From contig OZ245999.1 in the NCBI GenBank assembly GCA_965230265.1, positions 2,170,001-2,234,000 on the forward strand: a stretch of DNA of 64,000 bases. Direction: 5' to 3'. This stretch comes from JAJFKX01 sp965230265 (GTDB taxonomy: Bacteria > Pseudomonadota > Gammaproteobacteria > Xanthomonadales > Wenzhouxiangellaceae). Shown in pieces: positions 8,049-17,467 of the stretch. Below the pieces are notes generated by a model. That model was given only the letters and a program-made list of their open reading frames with translations. It was not told the origin of the DNA and searched no databases. The position numbers and the translations under genes are program-made. Positions within the stretch are counted from its first letter, which is position 1, and every line of letters starts with the position of its first letter.

Positions 8049-9914
8049 ATGTACCGCTTGTTTTACCTGTTACTGACGATTGGCTTATTGGCAGCTTGCC
8101 AGGATCAGTCAACCGACCGGCAGACCACTACAGAATCCGCTGAACAACAGCAACAAGATTCAAATCAAAACACGGCTGTCACTAGCGAAGCCGAACCCAC
8201 AGTGGTCGAACAACTGAATGATCTGTATGCGGCCCATACTCAGGATATGCTGGAATTAAACCCGGTTATCGCAACCTTCCGAGGTATTCCTGGTTACAAC
8301 CATCGCTGGGCCAACTCTATTGGCAATGAATACCGCCAGCAGGATCGCCAACTACAACAAAAATACCTGGACCGAGTACGCAATATGGGTGAAGCAGCCT
8401 ACCAGGCCAATGAATTACTGGGGCAAGACCGTCTGAATTATGAAATTTTTATCCGCGATCGCGAAATTCAATTGCGCGGCATGGCCTTCCCCGGTCATTT
8501 AATGCCGATCAACCAATTCCGTAATCCCACCAACTTTTTCGCTCAGCTGGGTTCCGGGCAAAATGCACAACCCTTTAATAACGAGCAGGACTATAGACAC
8601 TTTATCGCCCGCAGCAACGACTTTGCTGTCTATATTGAGCAAGCCATTGTCAATATGCGGGCCGGTATTGAACAGGGGCTGGTGCAGCCCAGAATATTAA
8701 TGGAACGGGTATTGCCGCAACTGCAGGCACATATGGTAGAGAACGTTGAAGACAGCTTATTTTATAACCCATTGCGAGAATTACCGGACAATATTCCCGA
8801 AGAAAAAAGAGCCGCATTAATTGACGATTATTCTACAATGATCACAGAGGTATTGATTCCCAGTATTGGTCGTCTGCATCACTTTATTGAAAACGAATAT
8901 CTGCAGGCTGCTCGCGAAACATCCGGCATGACCGCTTTGCCCAATGGTGAAGACTGGTATGCCTTTATGGTGGAAGCCACAACCAGCACTGACCTAACAC
9001 CAGAAGAAATCCATCAAATGGGTTTAAGTGAAGTTGCAAGAATTCACCACGAAATGCGCCAGGTGATGCAGCAAGTGGGCTTTGAAGGTGACTTGAAGGA
9101 TTTTTTTGAGTTTACTGCCACAGATCCACAATTTGTGTTCGACACTCGTGAAGACCTGCTGAATGCTTTCCGTGCACTGGAAGCACCACTGGATGCGGCC
9201 GCGGAAGAATTGTTTTCAGTTCGGCCCAAAGCCGGGTTTGAGATCCGTGCCGTAGAACCCTATCGCGAGCGCAGCGCATCATCGGGTTCCTATCAAAGAC
9301 CTGCTCCTGATGGTTCGCGGCCTGGTATTTTTTATGCCAATACTTACGATTTAACAGCCCGTCCTACCTGGACCGTCACTTCTCTGTATCTGCATGAAGC
9401 CGTACCTGGCCATCACTTCCAGCTGGCTTTACAGCAAGAGCTTGAAGGCTTGCCTGATTTCCGGCTGTATGGTGGTACCACAGCCTACATCGAAGGCTGG
9501 GGCTTGTATGCCGAATCACTGGGTAAAGAAATGGGAATTTATGAAGATCGGCCCTATCAATATTATGGTGGTTTGGTTGCTGAACTGTGGCGTGCTATCC
9601 GTCTGGTGGTCGATACCGGTTTACATTACAAAGGCTGGAGCCGTGAAAAGGTGCTCGATTATATGTATGCCAATGCACCCGTTGCCGAAGCGCGCGCCGT
9701 ATCAGAAGCAGAACGGTTTATGGCCATTCCCTCACAGGCACTGGCGTATAAAATCGGTCAGTTAAAGATCCAGGCTTTACGCAGCAAAGCTGAACAAACA
9801 TTGGGTGAGGATTTTGATATTAAGGCATTTCACAGTGAAATCCTGACCAGCGGTTCATTGCCATTGAATATTTTAGAGGCCAAGGTTGATCGCTGGATTG
9901 CTCAGCAGCAATAG
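8049..9914 (+). CDS. DUF885 family metallopeptidase-like lipoprotein
   Basis: A 621-residue predicted lipoprotein: hydrophobic N-terminus with lipobox LLAAC, then a Gln/Ser/Thr-rich linker. The body is a DUF885 domain with the motif HEAVPGHHFQLALQQEL (about residues 450-466), a HExxH-type zinc site, and downstream GTTAYIEGWGLYAE with a further likely zinc-ligand Glu. Related proteins are thought to be peptidases or dipeptidases of the M3/M32-like fold. It probably acts in the periplasm on peptides. The ATG at 8049 has a GGGAG ribosome site six bases upstream. It diverges from msrA. Confidence 0.9.
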   Translation: MYRLFYLLLTIGLLAACQDQSTDRQTTTESAEQQQQDSNQNTAVTSEAEPTVVEQLNDLYAAHTQDMLELNPVIATFRGIPGYNHRWANSIGNEYRQQDRQLQQKYLDRVRNMGEAAYQANELLGQDRLNYEIFIRDREIQLRGMAFPGHLMPINQFRNPTNFFAQLGSGQNAQPFNNEQDYRHFIARSNDFAVYIEQAIVNMRAGIEQGLVQPRILMERVLPQLQAHMVENVEDSLFYNPLRELPDNIPEEKRAALIDDYSTMITEVLIPSIGRLHHFIENEYLQAARETSGMTALPNGEDWYAFMVEATTSTDLTPEEIHQMGLSEVARIHHEMRQVMQQVGFEGDLKDFFEFTATDPQFVFDTREDLLNAFRALEAPLDAAAEELFSVRPKAGFEIRAVEPYRERSASSGSYQRPAPDGSRPGIFYANTYDLTARPTWTVTSLYLHEAVPGHHFQLALQQELEGLPDFRLYGGTTAYIEGWGLYAESLGKEMGIYEDRPYQYYGGLVAELWRAIRLVVDTGLHYKGWSREKVLDYMYANAPVAEARAVSEAERFMAIPSQALAYKIGQLKIQALRSKAEQTLGEDFDIKAFHSEILTSGSLPLNILEAKVDRWIAQQQ

Positions 9915-10014
9915 CCTTTTAGCCAGCATCAGCGCTTTGCCCCACCAGGATACATTGGTAGTTTCCAGTGCTGCTGACCATTGCATCTGTCAATCGATTA
10001 ACCCATAGCGCAGC

Positions 10015-11475
10015 ATGAGCAACGGACCCAGTTTTTATTTTCACGACTACGAAACCTTTGGCACCAAGCCAGGCCTGGATCGTGCTGCTCAATTTGCAGG
10101 TGTCCGTACCGATAGCGACTTTAATATTGTCGGTGAACCGCTGGTGATTTACTGCCAGCCTGGCGATGAGCGTTTGCCGCACCCGGAAGCCTGCCTGATC
10201 ACCGGAATCACGCCACAATATGCCCAGCAGCATGGTGTAACCGAAGCCGCGTTTATCGACAAAATCCAGCAACAGTTCACTCAGCCGATGACCTGTATTG
10301 TTGGTTACAACAATTATCGTTTTGATGACGAGTTTACCCGCAACCTGCTGTATCGCAATTTGTTTGACCCTTATCAGCACGAGTGGAAAAACGGTAACAG
10401 CCGGTTTGATCTTATTGATGTATTGCGTCTGGTGTATTCACTGCGCCCGCAAGGCATCCACTGGCCTGAACGCGAACCCGGCATTCCCAGTTTTCGTTTA
10501 GAGCATTTGTCGATCGCCAATAATATCGAACACAGCGATGCCCATGATGCGCTGGCAGATGTGTATGCCACCATTGGCATGGCAAAAGCTGTGGCCAACG
10601 CCCAACCACGGCTGTGGCAATGGTGCCTGGGTTTGCGCAACAACCGGCAGGTGCAAAAACTGTTGAAAACCGGCGAGCCACTGCTGCACAGCTCTGCAAA
10701 ATTCACCAGCGAGCGTGGTGGAACGGCAATGGTATTACCGCTTGGCCAACACCCACAAATTAAAAACCAAACCGTGGTTTACGATTTAAATACCGACCCT
10801 CGTCAATTTGCAGCATTGGACCTGGCCACCCTGCAGGATTTGTTGTACACACCCACAGCCGATTTGCCAGAAGGTCTGCAGCGGCTACCCATCAAAACCA
10901 TCAAGGTCAACCGCGCGCCGGTATTGGCACCACTGAATACCCTGCGAGGGGTTGACTGTCAGCGTATCCATTTAAACCGGGAACACTGCCAACACAACGC
11001 GGACTGGCTGCAACAGCAACCGGAGTTAATGACCCGTTTACGTAATGTACTGGTACACGCAGACTACCCTGAGCACAGCAACCCGGACTTACGCTTGTAC
11101 GATGGTTTTATCCCAGATGGTGACCGCCGTCAGTTGAAGGCCTTTCGTGGACAGGCACCTGAGACATGGCCACAGCCCTGGCCTGTGTTTGAGGATCAGC
11201 GCCTATCGGAAATGCTGTTTCGCTATCAGGCGCGCAATTTCCCTGACAGCCTGAATGCAGAGGATGAAGCGCGCTGGCAACGCCATCGCTGGCAGGCGCT
11301 GAATGACCCGGATCATTTAACTGTGGATGAATACCAGCAGCTGCTGGCCGATAAACGTGCCGCAGGCGCTGATTCAGCGTTGCTGGATCAATTGGCCGCA
11401 TGGCCCTTGGAACTGGGCTTTGCGGCATTGCAACAACGCTATGCTGCAAGTGATGAACATCTGCTACAAAATTAA
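10015..11475 (+). CDS. sbcB: Exodeoxyribonuclease I
   Basis: Processive 3'-5' exonuclease on single-stranded DNA, acting in mismatch repair and recombination. Its 486 residues are close to the usual 475. It carries the DEDDh exonuclease fold: HDYETFG with the first acidic pair near residue 11, TGITPQ, VGYNNYRFDDEFTRNLLYRN for the second site, and HSDAHDALADVYAT with the last His/Asp near residue 180. The SH3-like and helical C-terminal domains follow. The gene stands between the DUF885 gene and the CoA-hydrolase gene, same strand, with about 100 and 40 base gaps. Confidence 0.96.
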   Translation: MSNGPSFYFHDYETFGTKPGLDRAAQFAGVRTDSDFNIVGEPLVIYCQPGDERLPHPEACLITGITPQYAQQHGVTEAAFIDKIQQQFTQPMTCIVGYNNYRFDDEFTRNLLYRNLFDPYQHEWKNGNSRFDLIDVLRLVYSLRPQGIHWPEREPGIPSFRLEHLSIANNIEHSDAHDALADVYATIGMAKAVANAQPRLWQWCLGLRNNRQVQKLLKTGEPLLHSSAKFTSERGGTAMVLPLGQHPQIKNQTVVYDLNTDPRQFAALDLATLQDLLYTPTADLPEGLQRLPIKTIKVNRAPVLAPLNTLRGVDCQRIHLNREHCQHNADWLQQQPELMTRLRNVLVHADYPEHSNPDLRLYDGFIPDGDRRQLKAFRGQAPETWPQPWPVFEDQRLSEMLFRYQARNFPDSLNAEDEARWQRHRWQALNDPDHLTVDEYQQLLADKRAAGADSALLDQLAAWPLELGFAALQQRYAASDEHLLQN

Positions 11476-11514
11476 ATACCATCAATGCGTGCGTAATATA
11501 GGTGACAATAACGT

Positions 11515-13641
11515 ATGAGCCTTAAACCGATTGTTGAACAGACCATCGCCCGCGTGGGTCAAAAAATTATTCTGGGCGCACCGCTGGGGCTGGGTAAGCC
11601 CAACCCATTAATCAATGCGTTTTATGACTACGCCAAACAGCACCCTGAAATTGATCTAACCATTTTCACTGCTCTGTCATTGGCAATTCCAGCGGCTGGC
11701 AAAGGTTTACAACAGCGTTTTCTGGCACCTTTTCTTGAGCGCCACTTTGGCGCCGACTACCCCCACCTGGCCTACCTGAATGATCTGCGCAAACAGCAGG
11801 TGCCCGACAATATCCGCATCAGCGAGTTTTATGTACAGTCTGGCAGTGCGCTGGGTAAACCATTACAGCAACGTCACTACATCAGCAGTAACTACACTCA
11901 TGTGGCTCGTGATATGCGCGATATCGGGGTTAACGTGATCTGCCAACTGGTTGCTGCCAGACAGCAGCCGGATGGTACCAGCAGCTACAGTATGAGCTGC
12001 AACCCCGATGTTGTCCCGGACTTGGTTGGGCTGATGGCAGACAAGCGTGACCAGCTTGCGGTACTGGCGATGGTTAACCCCGATCTGCCCTACATGGCCG
12101 GTGATGCAGAGTTCTCAGCTGATTTTTTTGATGTGGTGGTCGATCAACCCGAATATTACTATCGACCGTTTGCCATTCCTCGCAGCCCGGTCAACACTGC
12201 TGAACATTTAATCGGTGTCTATGCCAGTACCCTGATTCGTGATGCCGGCACCTTGCAGATTGGCATTGGTGCACTGGGCGATGCCATTTGTCATGCAACG
12301 GTGATGCGCCAACAGCAGACGGGTCAATATCAGGCACTGCTCAACCAGTTGCAAGTTCGCGAACGCTACACAGATTTGCTGGAACAATATGGCGGTACCC
12401 AGCCTTTTCAGGAAGGCTTATACGCCGCCAGCGAAATGTTTATGGATGGTTTTATCCATCTGTACCAAGCCGGCATTCTCAAACGCAAGGTGTATGATGA
12501 TGTTGGGTTGCAGAGCGTGCTGAATCAATTGCCGGGTACACAATGGCAACCCATACCCATTATCCAGGCACTGGCTGCCAAAGGTGTGATCAATCACCGG
12601 CTGCGCCCACATGAATTAAGCTGGTTGCAACACTGGGGTTTATTGAATGAACAGGTGCAATGGACTGACGGTCAGTTGCACTGGCAACAGCACAGCACCG
12701 AAGCCAACGTTGATCAAGAACGGGATTTTGAACGCCGCTTTGAACCGTTTCTCGGTTCGGGACTGAAAAATGGAAAGCTACTGCACGCTGCCTTTTTCCT
12801 GGGCTCGCAGTGGTTTTATGACGCCCTGAATCAAATGCCCGATGATGAACGTGAGCTGTTTGCTATGACACGGGTATCACGAATCAACCAATTGTATCGA
12901 GGTGAAGCGCTGGATCGGGTGCAACGACATAAGGCCCGGTTTATCAACACCTGTATGAAAATGACCTTGCTGGGTGCAGCAGTGTCTGATCAACTGGCCG
13001 ACGGGCAAGTGGTCAGTGGCGTCGGTGGCCAATACAATTTTGTGGCGATGGCACATGCGCTGGATGATAGCCGCTCCATTTTAATGCTGCGTTCTGTACG
13101 CAACGGCAGCAAAGGTTTGCAAAGCAATATTGTCTGGGAATACCCCCATCACACCATCCCTCGGCATTTGCGTGATATTGTCATTACCGAATATGGGATT
13201 GCCGATTTACGCGGCCGCAGTGATGAACAATGTATCCAGGCGTTATTGTGTATTGCTGATAGCCGTTTTCAAGCACAGTTGCTGCAACAGGCCAAGGCAG
13301 CGGGAAAGCTGGATCAAAACTGGCAAATCCCTGCAAACTATCGGAGCAATACACCCGAAGGTTTAAAAGCTCAGTTGAAAGCACTGCCTTCAGGCCTGTT
13401 ACCTGTCTGGCCGTTCGGTAGCGATCTGGAGGCAAACGAGCAGAAGCTGGCAGGGGCCTTAAAGTGGTTGCAGCGCCAGCCGGTTTTGCAAATGGTTAAA
13501 CGGGTATTGCTGCCTGCAGGGGCCTGTGACGAGCAAACATTATTGCTGCTACAACGGATGCAATTGCACAACCCGGCTTCTTTTAAGGAAAAAGTGTGGC
13601 GACGGCTATTGCTGCATGGGCTTAAACACACTGAAAAGTGA
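11515..13641 (+). CDS. Acetyl-CoA hydrolase/CoA-transferase family protein
   Basis: A 708-residue protein, longer than standard acetyl-CoA hydrolases or 4-hydroxybutyrate CoA-transferases. The C-terminal domain is clear: GVGGQYNFVAMA, then LRSVRNGSKGLQSNIVW and VITEYGIADLRGRSDEQC. The N-terminal half has the NagB/RpiA-like CoA-transferase fold with QIGIGALGDAI. It would hydrolyse or exchange CoA thioesters in the cytoplasm; the substrate cannot be read from sequence. Extra sequence (about residues 255-400) sits between the halves. It starts 39 bases after sbcB; no metabolic partner is adjacent. Confidence 0.85.
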   Translation: MSLKPIVEQTIARVGQKIILGAPLGLGKPNPLINAFYDYAKQHPEIDLTIFTALSLAIPAAGKGLQQRFLAPFLERHFGADYPHLAYLNDLRKQQVPDNIRISEFYVQSGSALGKPLQQRHYISSNYTHVARDMRDIGVNVICQLVAARQQPDGTSSYSMSCNPDVVPDLVGLMADKRDQLAVLAMVNPDLPYMAGDAEFSADFFDVVVDQPEYYYRPFAIPRSPVNTAEHLIGVYASTLIRDAGTLQIGIGALGDAICHATVMRQQQTGQYQALLNQLQVRERYTDLLEQYGGTQPFQEGLYAASEMFMDGFIHLYQAGILKRKVYDDVGLQSVLNQLPGTQWQPIPIIQALAAKGVINHRLRPHELSWLQHWGLLNEQVQWTDGQLHWQQHSTEANVDQERDFERRFEPFLGSGLKNGKLLHAAFFLGSQWFYDALNQMPDDERELFAMTRVSRINQLYRGEALDRVQRHKARFINTCMKMTLLGAAVSDQLADGQVVSGVGGQYNFVAMAHALDDSRSILMLRSVRNGSKGLQSNIVWEYPHHTIPRHLRDIVITEYGIADLRGRSDEQCIQALLCIADSRFQAQLLQQAKAAGKLDQNWQIPANYRSNTPEGLKAQLKALPSGLLPVWPFGSDLEANEQKLAGALKWLQRQPVLQMVKRVLLPAGACDEQTLLLLQRMQLHNPASFKEKVWRRLLLHGLKHTEK

Positions 13642-13742
13642 TTTTTGCATCAGGGTCAAATGATTTTGCTGCCCTCTTCTGCCTACATTCTGGGTAAAAT
13701 TTAACCACATCTTTTACTAAAAAGGGCTTGACAAATGGAATG

Positions 13743-13942
13743 TTATGCACATTGCGTCGATTTTGCTCTATTACAGTTTATTTACATCTATTTCTTCTTT
13801 TTCTTTATACAAATCACTCGTAACTATTTGATAAGTAAAAATAAATTGAAATGGTCAATTTTTAACCAATCTGTTACGAGCGTTTTAGGTACTGAAATGG
13901 TGATGATTCATGCACAGACTTATCCACAGTTTTTGTGGATAA
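13743..13942. other. DnaA-box cluster in an AT-rich intergenic region
   Basis: The 465-bp gap 13642-14106 has no convincing gene. It holds TTATGCACA (13743-13751), a one-mismatch TCATGCACA (13908-13916), TTATCCACA (13920-13928) and its inverted copy TGTGGATAA (13934-13942). Consensus for DnaA is TTATNCACA. Between the first and the others lies a very AT-rich, pyrimidine-tract-rich stretch (about 13755-13870). A GAGTAT/ATACTC hairpin follows at 14005-14020. DnaA binding is inferred from motif matches only. The site may be a DnaA-titration or regulatory locus; flanking genes are not those of a usual oriC. Confidence 0.5.
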
Positions 13943-14106
13943 AAATTCACGAGCATGAAGATTAACAGACAAACACTGTAGTCATTTTCCTACAAGCTGT
14001 CGCTGAGTATGCCGATACTCTCCGAAGCAGCTGCCGATTAATCTGTTCTCACGCTTTCAACAGCGCAACTTTTTATCACTCAATTGGAATTTTTTAGGAG
14101 AACAAC

Positions 14107-14397
14107 ATGTTTAAAACAGCTAAAGCTTTATTGATTGCCGGCCTGGTTAGTGGTGCTTTGTTATTTAACCCGCTAATGGCCAATGAACCCGTTGATATCA
14201 ACACCGCCGATGCCCAGCAACTGGCCCTGAACCTGAGTGGCATTGGTTCCAGTAAAGCAGCCGCCATTGTTGCTTATCGTGAACAAAACGGTGGCTTCCA
14301 GCATATGGATGAACTGGTCAACGTCAAAGGTATCGGCTTGACCACCATTGAGAAAAACCGTGAATGGATTTTGGTTTCAGAAATCGACCAGAAATAA
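14107..14397 (+). CDS. ComEA-like secreted helix-hairpin-helix protein
   Basis: A 96-residue exported protein. A signal peptide (residues 1-25, ending PLMAN) is followed by a helix-hairpin-helix pair: VDINTADAQQLALNLSGIG and ELVNVKGIGLTTIEKN. This is the stand-alone ComEA/YbaV type, which binds DNA in the periplasm and in competent bacteria pulls DNA through the outer membrane; in non-competent species the role is unclear. AGGAG six bases upstream supports the ATG. It converges with recR. Confidence 0.9.
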   Translation: MFKTAKALLIAGLVSGALLFNPLMANEPVDINTADAQQLALNLSGIGSSKAAAIVAYREQNGGFQHMDELVNVKGIGLTTIEKNREWILVSEIDQK

Positions 14398-14440
14398 CCA
14401 TCGAAAGACAATGAAATAAGTCTTCGTCACTCAAACCACG

Positions 14441-14464
14441 CCAGCCGGTTATAACACCGGCTGG
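14441..14464. terminator. Hairpin between comEA-like gene and recR
   Basis: Perfect 9-bp stem CCAGCCGGT / ACCGGCTGG with a 6-base loop, 44 bases after the comEA-like stop and 47 before the recR stop. No T-run follows on either strand, so it may act as a weak or Rho-aided terminator for both convergent units. Confidence 0.5.
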
Positions 14465-14510
14465 TATCAGTCATGTGTTTAAGATGCTTCAAGTGATAAG
14501 CGCAGCAGCG

Positions 14511-15119
14511 CTAATCAATTGATGCTCGGTTATTAAAAGATAGCGCCAATGTGGAACGATCCACATATTCCAGTTCCCCACCCAGGGGAACGCCTTGCGC
14601 CAAACGCGAAACCTTCAGCGAATAGGGTTTTGTCATTTCCTGCAAATAGTGAGCGGTCGCTTCACCCTCAACACTGGTATTGGTGGCAATAATGACTTCC
14701 TGAATGACATCGCCCGCTAACTGCGCTGATAACACCTCCAGCCCCAATTCATCTGGCCCAATGCCATCCAATGGTGATAATCGGCCCAGCAAAACAAAAT
14801 AACGGCCGGAAAATACGCCCGCTTGCTCCAATGCCATCACATCTGCAGGCGACTCCACAATACACAGTAAGCCTGCGTCACGTTCCGGGTTTTGACAAAT
14901 ACGACATAGCTTATCAGTCGTCAGATTACGACACTGCTGGCAGTGTCCAACTTGTTCAATCGCCTGTTGCAGCACCTCGGCCAATAGTCGCCCTCCCTGC
15001 CGCTCACGCTGTAGCAGGTGTAAAGCCATACGTTGTGCGCTGCGTGGGCCAACACCAGGCAGTATTTGCAGTGCTGACAGCAGACGAGTCAGTAAATCAC
15101 TGGAAGGGTCATCATGCAT
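14511..15119 (-). CDS. recR: Recombination protein RecR
   Basis: Works with RecF and RecO to load RecA on gapped DNA. At 202 residues it is full length. Helix-hairpin-helix LPGVGPRSAQRMALHLL near residue 20, a C4 zinc finger (CQQCRNLTTDKLCRIC, residues 54-69) and a Toprim domain with CIVESPADVMALE are visible. It is the last gene of dnaX-ybaB-recR, 60 bases after ybaB. Confidence 0.97.
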   Translation of the reverse strand: MHDDPSSDLLTRLLSALQILPGVGPRSAQRMALHLLQRERQGGRLLAEVLQQAIEQVGHCQQCRNLTTDKLCRICQNPERDAGLLCIVESPADVMALEQAGVFSGRYFVLLGRLSPLDGIGPDELGLEVLSAQLAGDVIQEVIIATNTSVEGEATAHYLQEMTKPYSLKVSRLAQGVPLGGELEYVDRSTLALSFNNRASID

Positions 15120-15179
15120 AAAAACTGATAAACGCTGTTTTGATCAGTATCTGTTGGACACTGACACTTTGCGACAGGT

Positions 15180-15503
15180 TTAACCAAACAGACCGGATAA
15201 CCCAGGTGGAATAGGCATACCACCAGCAGCCTGGGACATTTTTTCCTGACCGGCTTCACGTACACTTTTGGCAGCAGCGTTAATGGCTGCAGCCACCAGA
15301 TCTTCCAGCATCTCAACATCATCCAATAAAGATGGATCTATCTGTACGCGCTTGGCTTCATGCTGACCGGTCAAAGTTACTTTAACCATTCCACCACCAG
15401 ATTCTCCGGTTGCTTCCAGATTGGCCAGTTCTTGCTGGGCTTGTTGCATATTTTGCTGCAGTTTTTGTACCTGCTGCATCATGTTTCCAAGTTGTCCTTT
15501 CAT
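15180..15503 (-). CDS. ybaB: YbaB/EbfC nucleoid-associated protein
   Basis: Small dimeric DNA-binding protein of 107 residues. The N-terminal helix is methionine- and glutamine-rich (GQLGNMMQQVQKLQQNMQQ), then the family core GGMVKVTLTGQHEAKRVQIDPSLL appears in order. It lies between dnaX and recR in the usual order. The C-terminal tail is Gly/Pro-rich. Confidence 0.96.
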   Translation of the reverse strand: MKGQLGNMMQQVQKLQQNMQQAQQELANLEATGESGGGMVKVTLTGQHEAKRVQIDPSLLDDVEMLEDLVAAAINAAAKSVREAGQEKMSQAAGGMPIPPGLSGLFG

Positions 15504-15562
15504 AAATCCTCTATGGTCGTCACTATGCGATCGATGCCTGAATTAAACATTATGTAGAAATA

Positions 15563-17467
15563 TCATTCGGTATTTTTATCCGGCCGAACGGATCCTGGAA
15601 CAATACGAGCATCAAATGTTTCAATCAAATCATTAATGACTGCATCTGATGCAACCGTCTGATGCGCTTTGCGATTTGCCTTATCATCGGCAGCAGCCTG
15701 CATACGCGCAGGCGACTGTAAAGTATCGTTGGTGTATTGCACCTTAACCTTAATGGGGCTTTGCAGGTGTTCGCCCAAGGCCTGATTCAATTGCTTATGC
15801 AAACGCTGCGTATGTAGATGTGCATCACGTTCTTCCATTTTGAACAGCAACACACCAGGGTCGGTAGTCACCGCAGGCATCAAATGCTGCGACAGCACCC
15901 GCAATGGCCCACTAAACCCAAGATGCTGACACAAACCGGACCATTGATCGGGGTCCAATGCCACGCTTTCTGCCTGCGCACCAGCAGAATCATCCATCGG
16001 CTCAGCAACTGATGAATTATCAGGCTGTTGTGATGCTGGTTTCTGTTGGTCTTGGTCCTTATCTTTGCCACCACTGTGCTCTGCACTTTTCGGTTCGCCA
16101 CCTTGAGACCATTTATTTTGATCTGATGCTTCGGCAGGCGGCACCTGAGCTACGGCCGGTGAGTGATTCTTATCGTCACTGGCTGGGATGTTACCCCGGG
16201 GTGGTTTTTTTGTTGCCCCAACTGCTGCCGCCAACTGTTCACGACTGCTTGCTGCCGGTGGCTGTTGCACGGTTTGTGTCTTGGTCTTTGGCTGCGCTGT
16301 TGCTGATTGCGGGTCAGCCGGCTTGAAGGCCAACATTCGCAGTAAGGTCATCTCCAAACCAATTCTGGGATCAGGCGCATGCGCTAACTCACTGCGCCCC
16401 ATACTGGCAATTTGATAGTACAGCTGAATATCTTCACTGTTGATTTGCGCTGCAAACTCTCGCAGCTTTTCCAGCTGTTGATCATTGTCGTCTGTATAAT
16501 CAGGCAGCTGTTGTAATACTGCAATGCGGTGCAAGCCCTCTGCCAATTGCTGTAAGGTACGATCTGCGCTTTGTCCCTGAGCATAAATTTCTGCAGCGGT
16601 AGCCAGCAGCACATCGGCCTGGTTGTATTGCAATGCGCTGATAAGACGCTCAATGAAATGTGACTCAACCATCCCCAGCATGGTCCGCACAGGGTGTTCC
16701 TGTAGGCGTCCACTGCCATGTGCCAGCGCTTGATCCAGCAGGCTAAGTGCATCACGCATGCTACCGTCACCTGCGCGTGCAATCTGCTGCAATGCAGCCG
16801 GTTCAAACTCAATGCTTTCCGCGGTTAAACGTTCAGCCAGATAATCATTGATCTGCTCTGCAGGCATACGCCGCAAATTAAAGCGCACACAACGTGACAA
16901 GATGGTAACGGGAATTTTCTGTGGATCGGTTGTTGCCAATATGAACTTGACATGCTCGGGAGGCTCTTCCAGCGTTTTCAGCAGCGCGTTAAAGCTACTG
17001 GCAGATAACATATGCACTTCGTCAATCAGGTAAACCTTATAGCGTCCACGGGTAGCGGCATATTGAACGTTATCCAGCAATTCGCGGGTATCATCCACTT
17101 TGGTACGAGAAGCCGCATCGACCTCAATCAAATCAACGAATCGCCCGGCATCAATATCCAAGCAGGCACTACATTCGCCACAGGGCGTCGCACTGACCTG
17201 CTGCTCACAATTCAAACATTTAGCAAGAATTCTTGCCAGCGTGGTTTTACCGACTCCACGTGTACCTGTAAACAAAAAGGCGTGATGAATGCGACCACTG
17301 TTAAGACCATTCACCAATGCCTGTACCACAGCCTCCTGACCAGCCATCTGGGAAAAGTTTTGTGGTCGCCAGCGTCGCGCCAGCACCCGATATTGCTGTG
17401 GTCCGCCATCACCCGCGGTGTCAGAGGAGCCTAGTAAATTATTTTGCGCATTCAATTTGATAATCAC
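15563..17467 (-). CDS. dnaX: DNA polymerase III tau/gamma subunit
   Basis: Clamp-loader ATPase and organiser of the replisome. The full-length tau form has 634 residues. Walker A GTRGVGKTTLAR, a zinc site (CLNCEQ...CGECSAC), Walker B LIDEVHMLS and the SRC sensor appear in the first 260 residues. The middle (about 385-500) is a Pro/Gln/Lys-rich linker and the C-terminus is domain V, which binds alpha. A heptamer A AAA AAA at codons 419-421 followed by a -1-frame stop should give a 425-residue gamma form. GATAAT-type repeats lie just upstream (17475-17515). Confidence 0.97.
   Translation of the reverse strand: MIIKLNAQNNLLGSSDTAGDGGPQQYRVLARRWRPQNFSQMAGQEAVVQALVNGLNSGRIHHAFLFTGTRGVGKTTLARILAKCLNCEQQVSATPCGECSACLDIDAGRFVDLIEVDAASRTKVDDTRELLDNVQYAATRGRYKVYLIDEVHMLSASSFNALLKTLEEPPEHVKFILATTDPQKIPVTILSRCVRFNLRRMPAEQINDYLAERLTAESIEFEPAALQQIARAGDGSMRDALSLLDQALAHGSGRLQEHPVRTMLGMVESHFIERLISALQYNQADVLLATAAEIYAQGQSADRTLQQLAEGLHRIAVLQQLPDYTDDNDQQLEKLREFAAQINSEDIQLYYQIASMGRSELAHAPDPRIGLEMTLLRMLAFKPADPQSATAQPKTKTQTVQQPPAASSREQLAAAVGATKKPPRGNIPASDDKNHSPAVAQVPPAEASDQNKWSQGGEPKSAEHSGGKDKDQDQQKPASQQPDNSSVAEPMDDSAGAQAESVALDPDQWSGLCQHLGFSGPLRVLSQHLMPAVTTDPGVLLFKMEERDAHLHTQRLHKQLNQALGEHLQSPIKVKVQYTNDTLQSPARMQAAADDKANRKAHQTVASDAVINDLIETFDARIVPGSVRPDKNTE
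16191..16211 (-). promoter_or_regulatory. Programmed -1 frameshift site in dnaX
   Basis: Slippery heptamer A AAA AAA (16211-16205) in the correct frame phase: ACA AAA AAA CCA. After a -1 slip the reading is ACC ACC CCG GGG TAA, ending at 16191 after four new residues (TTPG). The product of 425 residues is close to the 431-residue gamma of Escherichia coli. A hairpin with one mismatch starts about 20 bases downstream. Frameshifting at dnaX is established in E. coli; here it is inferred from sequence. Confidence 0.75.

Noticed and set aside
7942..8112. 57-codon N-terminal extension of msrA
   Set aside because: It overlaps the divergent lipoprotein start, shows no MsrA homology and no signal peptide.
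13735..13965. 76-codon frame in the AT-rich gap before the comEA-like gene
   Set aside because: Phe/Ile-rich low-complexity translation, no ribosome site, and it runs through the DnaA boxes.
13642..14106. Chromosomal replication origin oriC
   Set aside because: DnaA boxes are present, but the flanking genes are not those of known gammaproteobacterial origins and neighbouring genes converge; kept only as a DnaA-box cluster.
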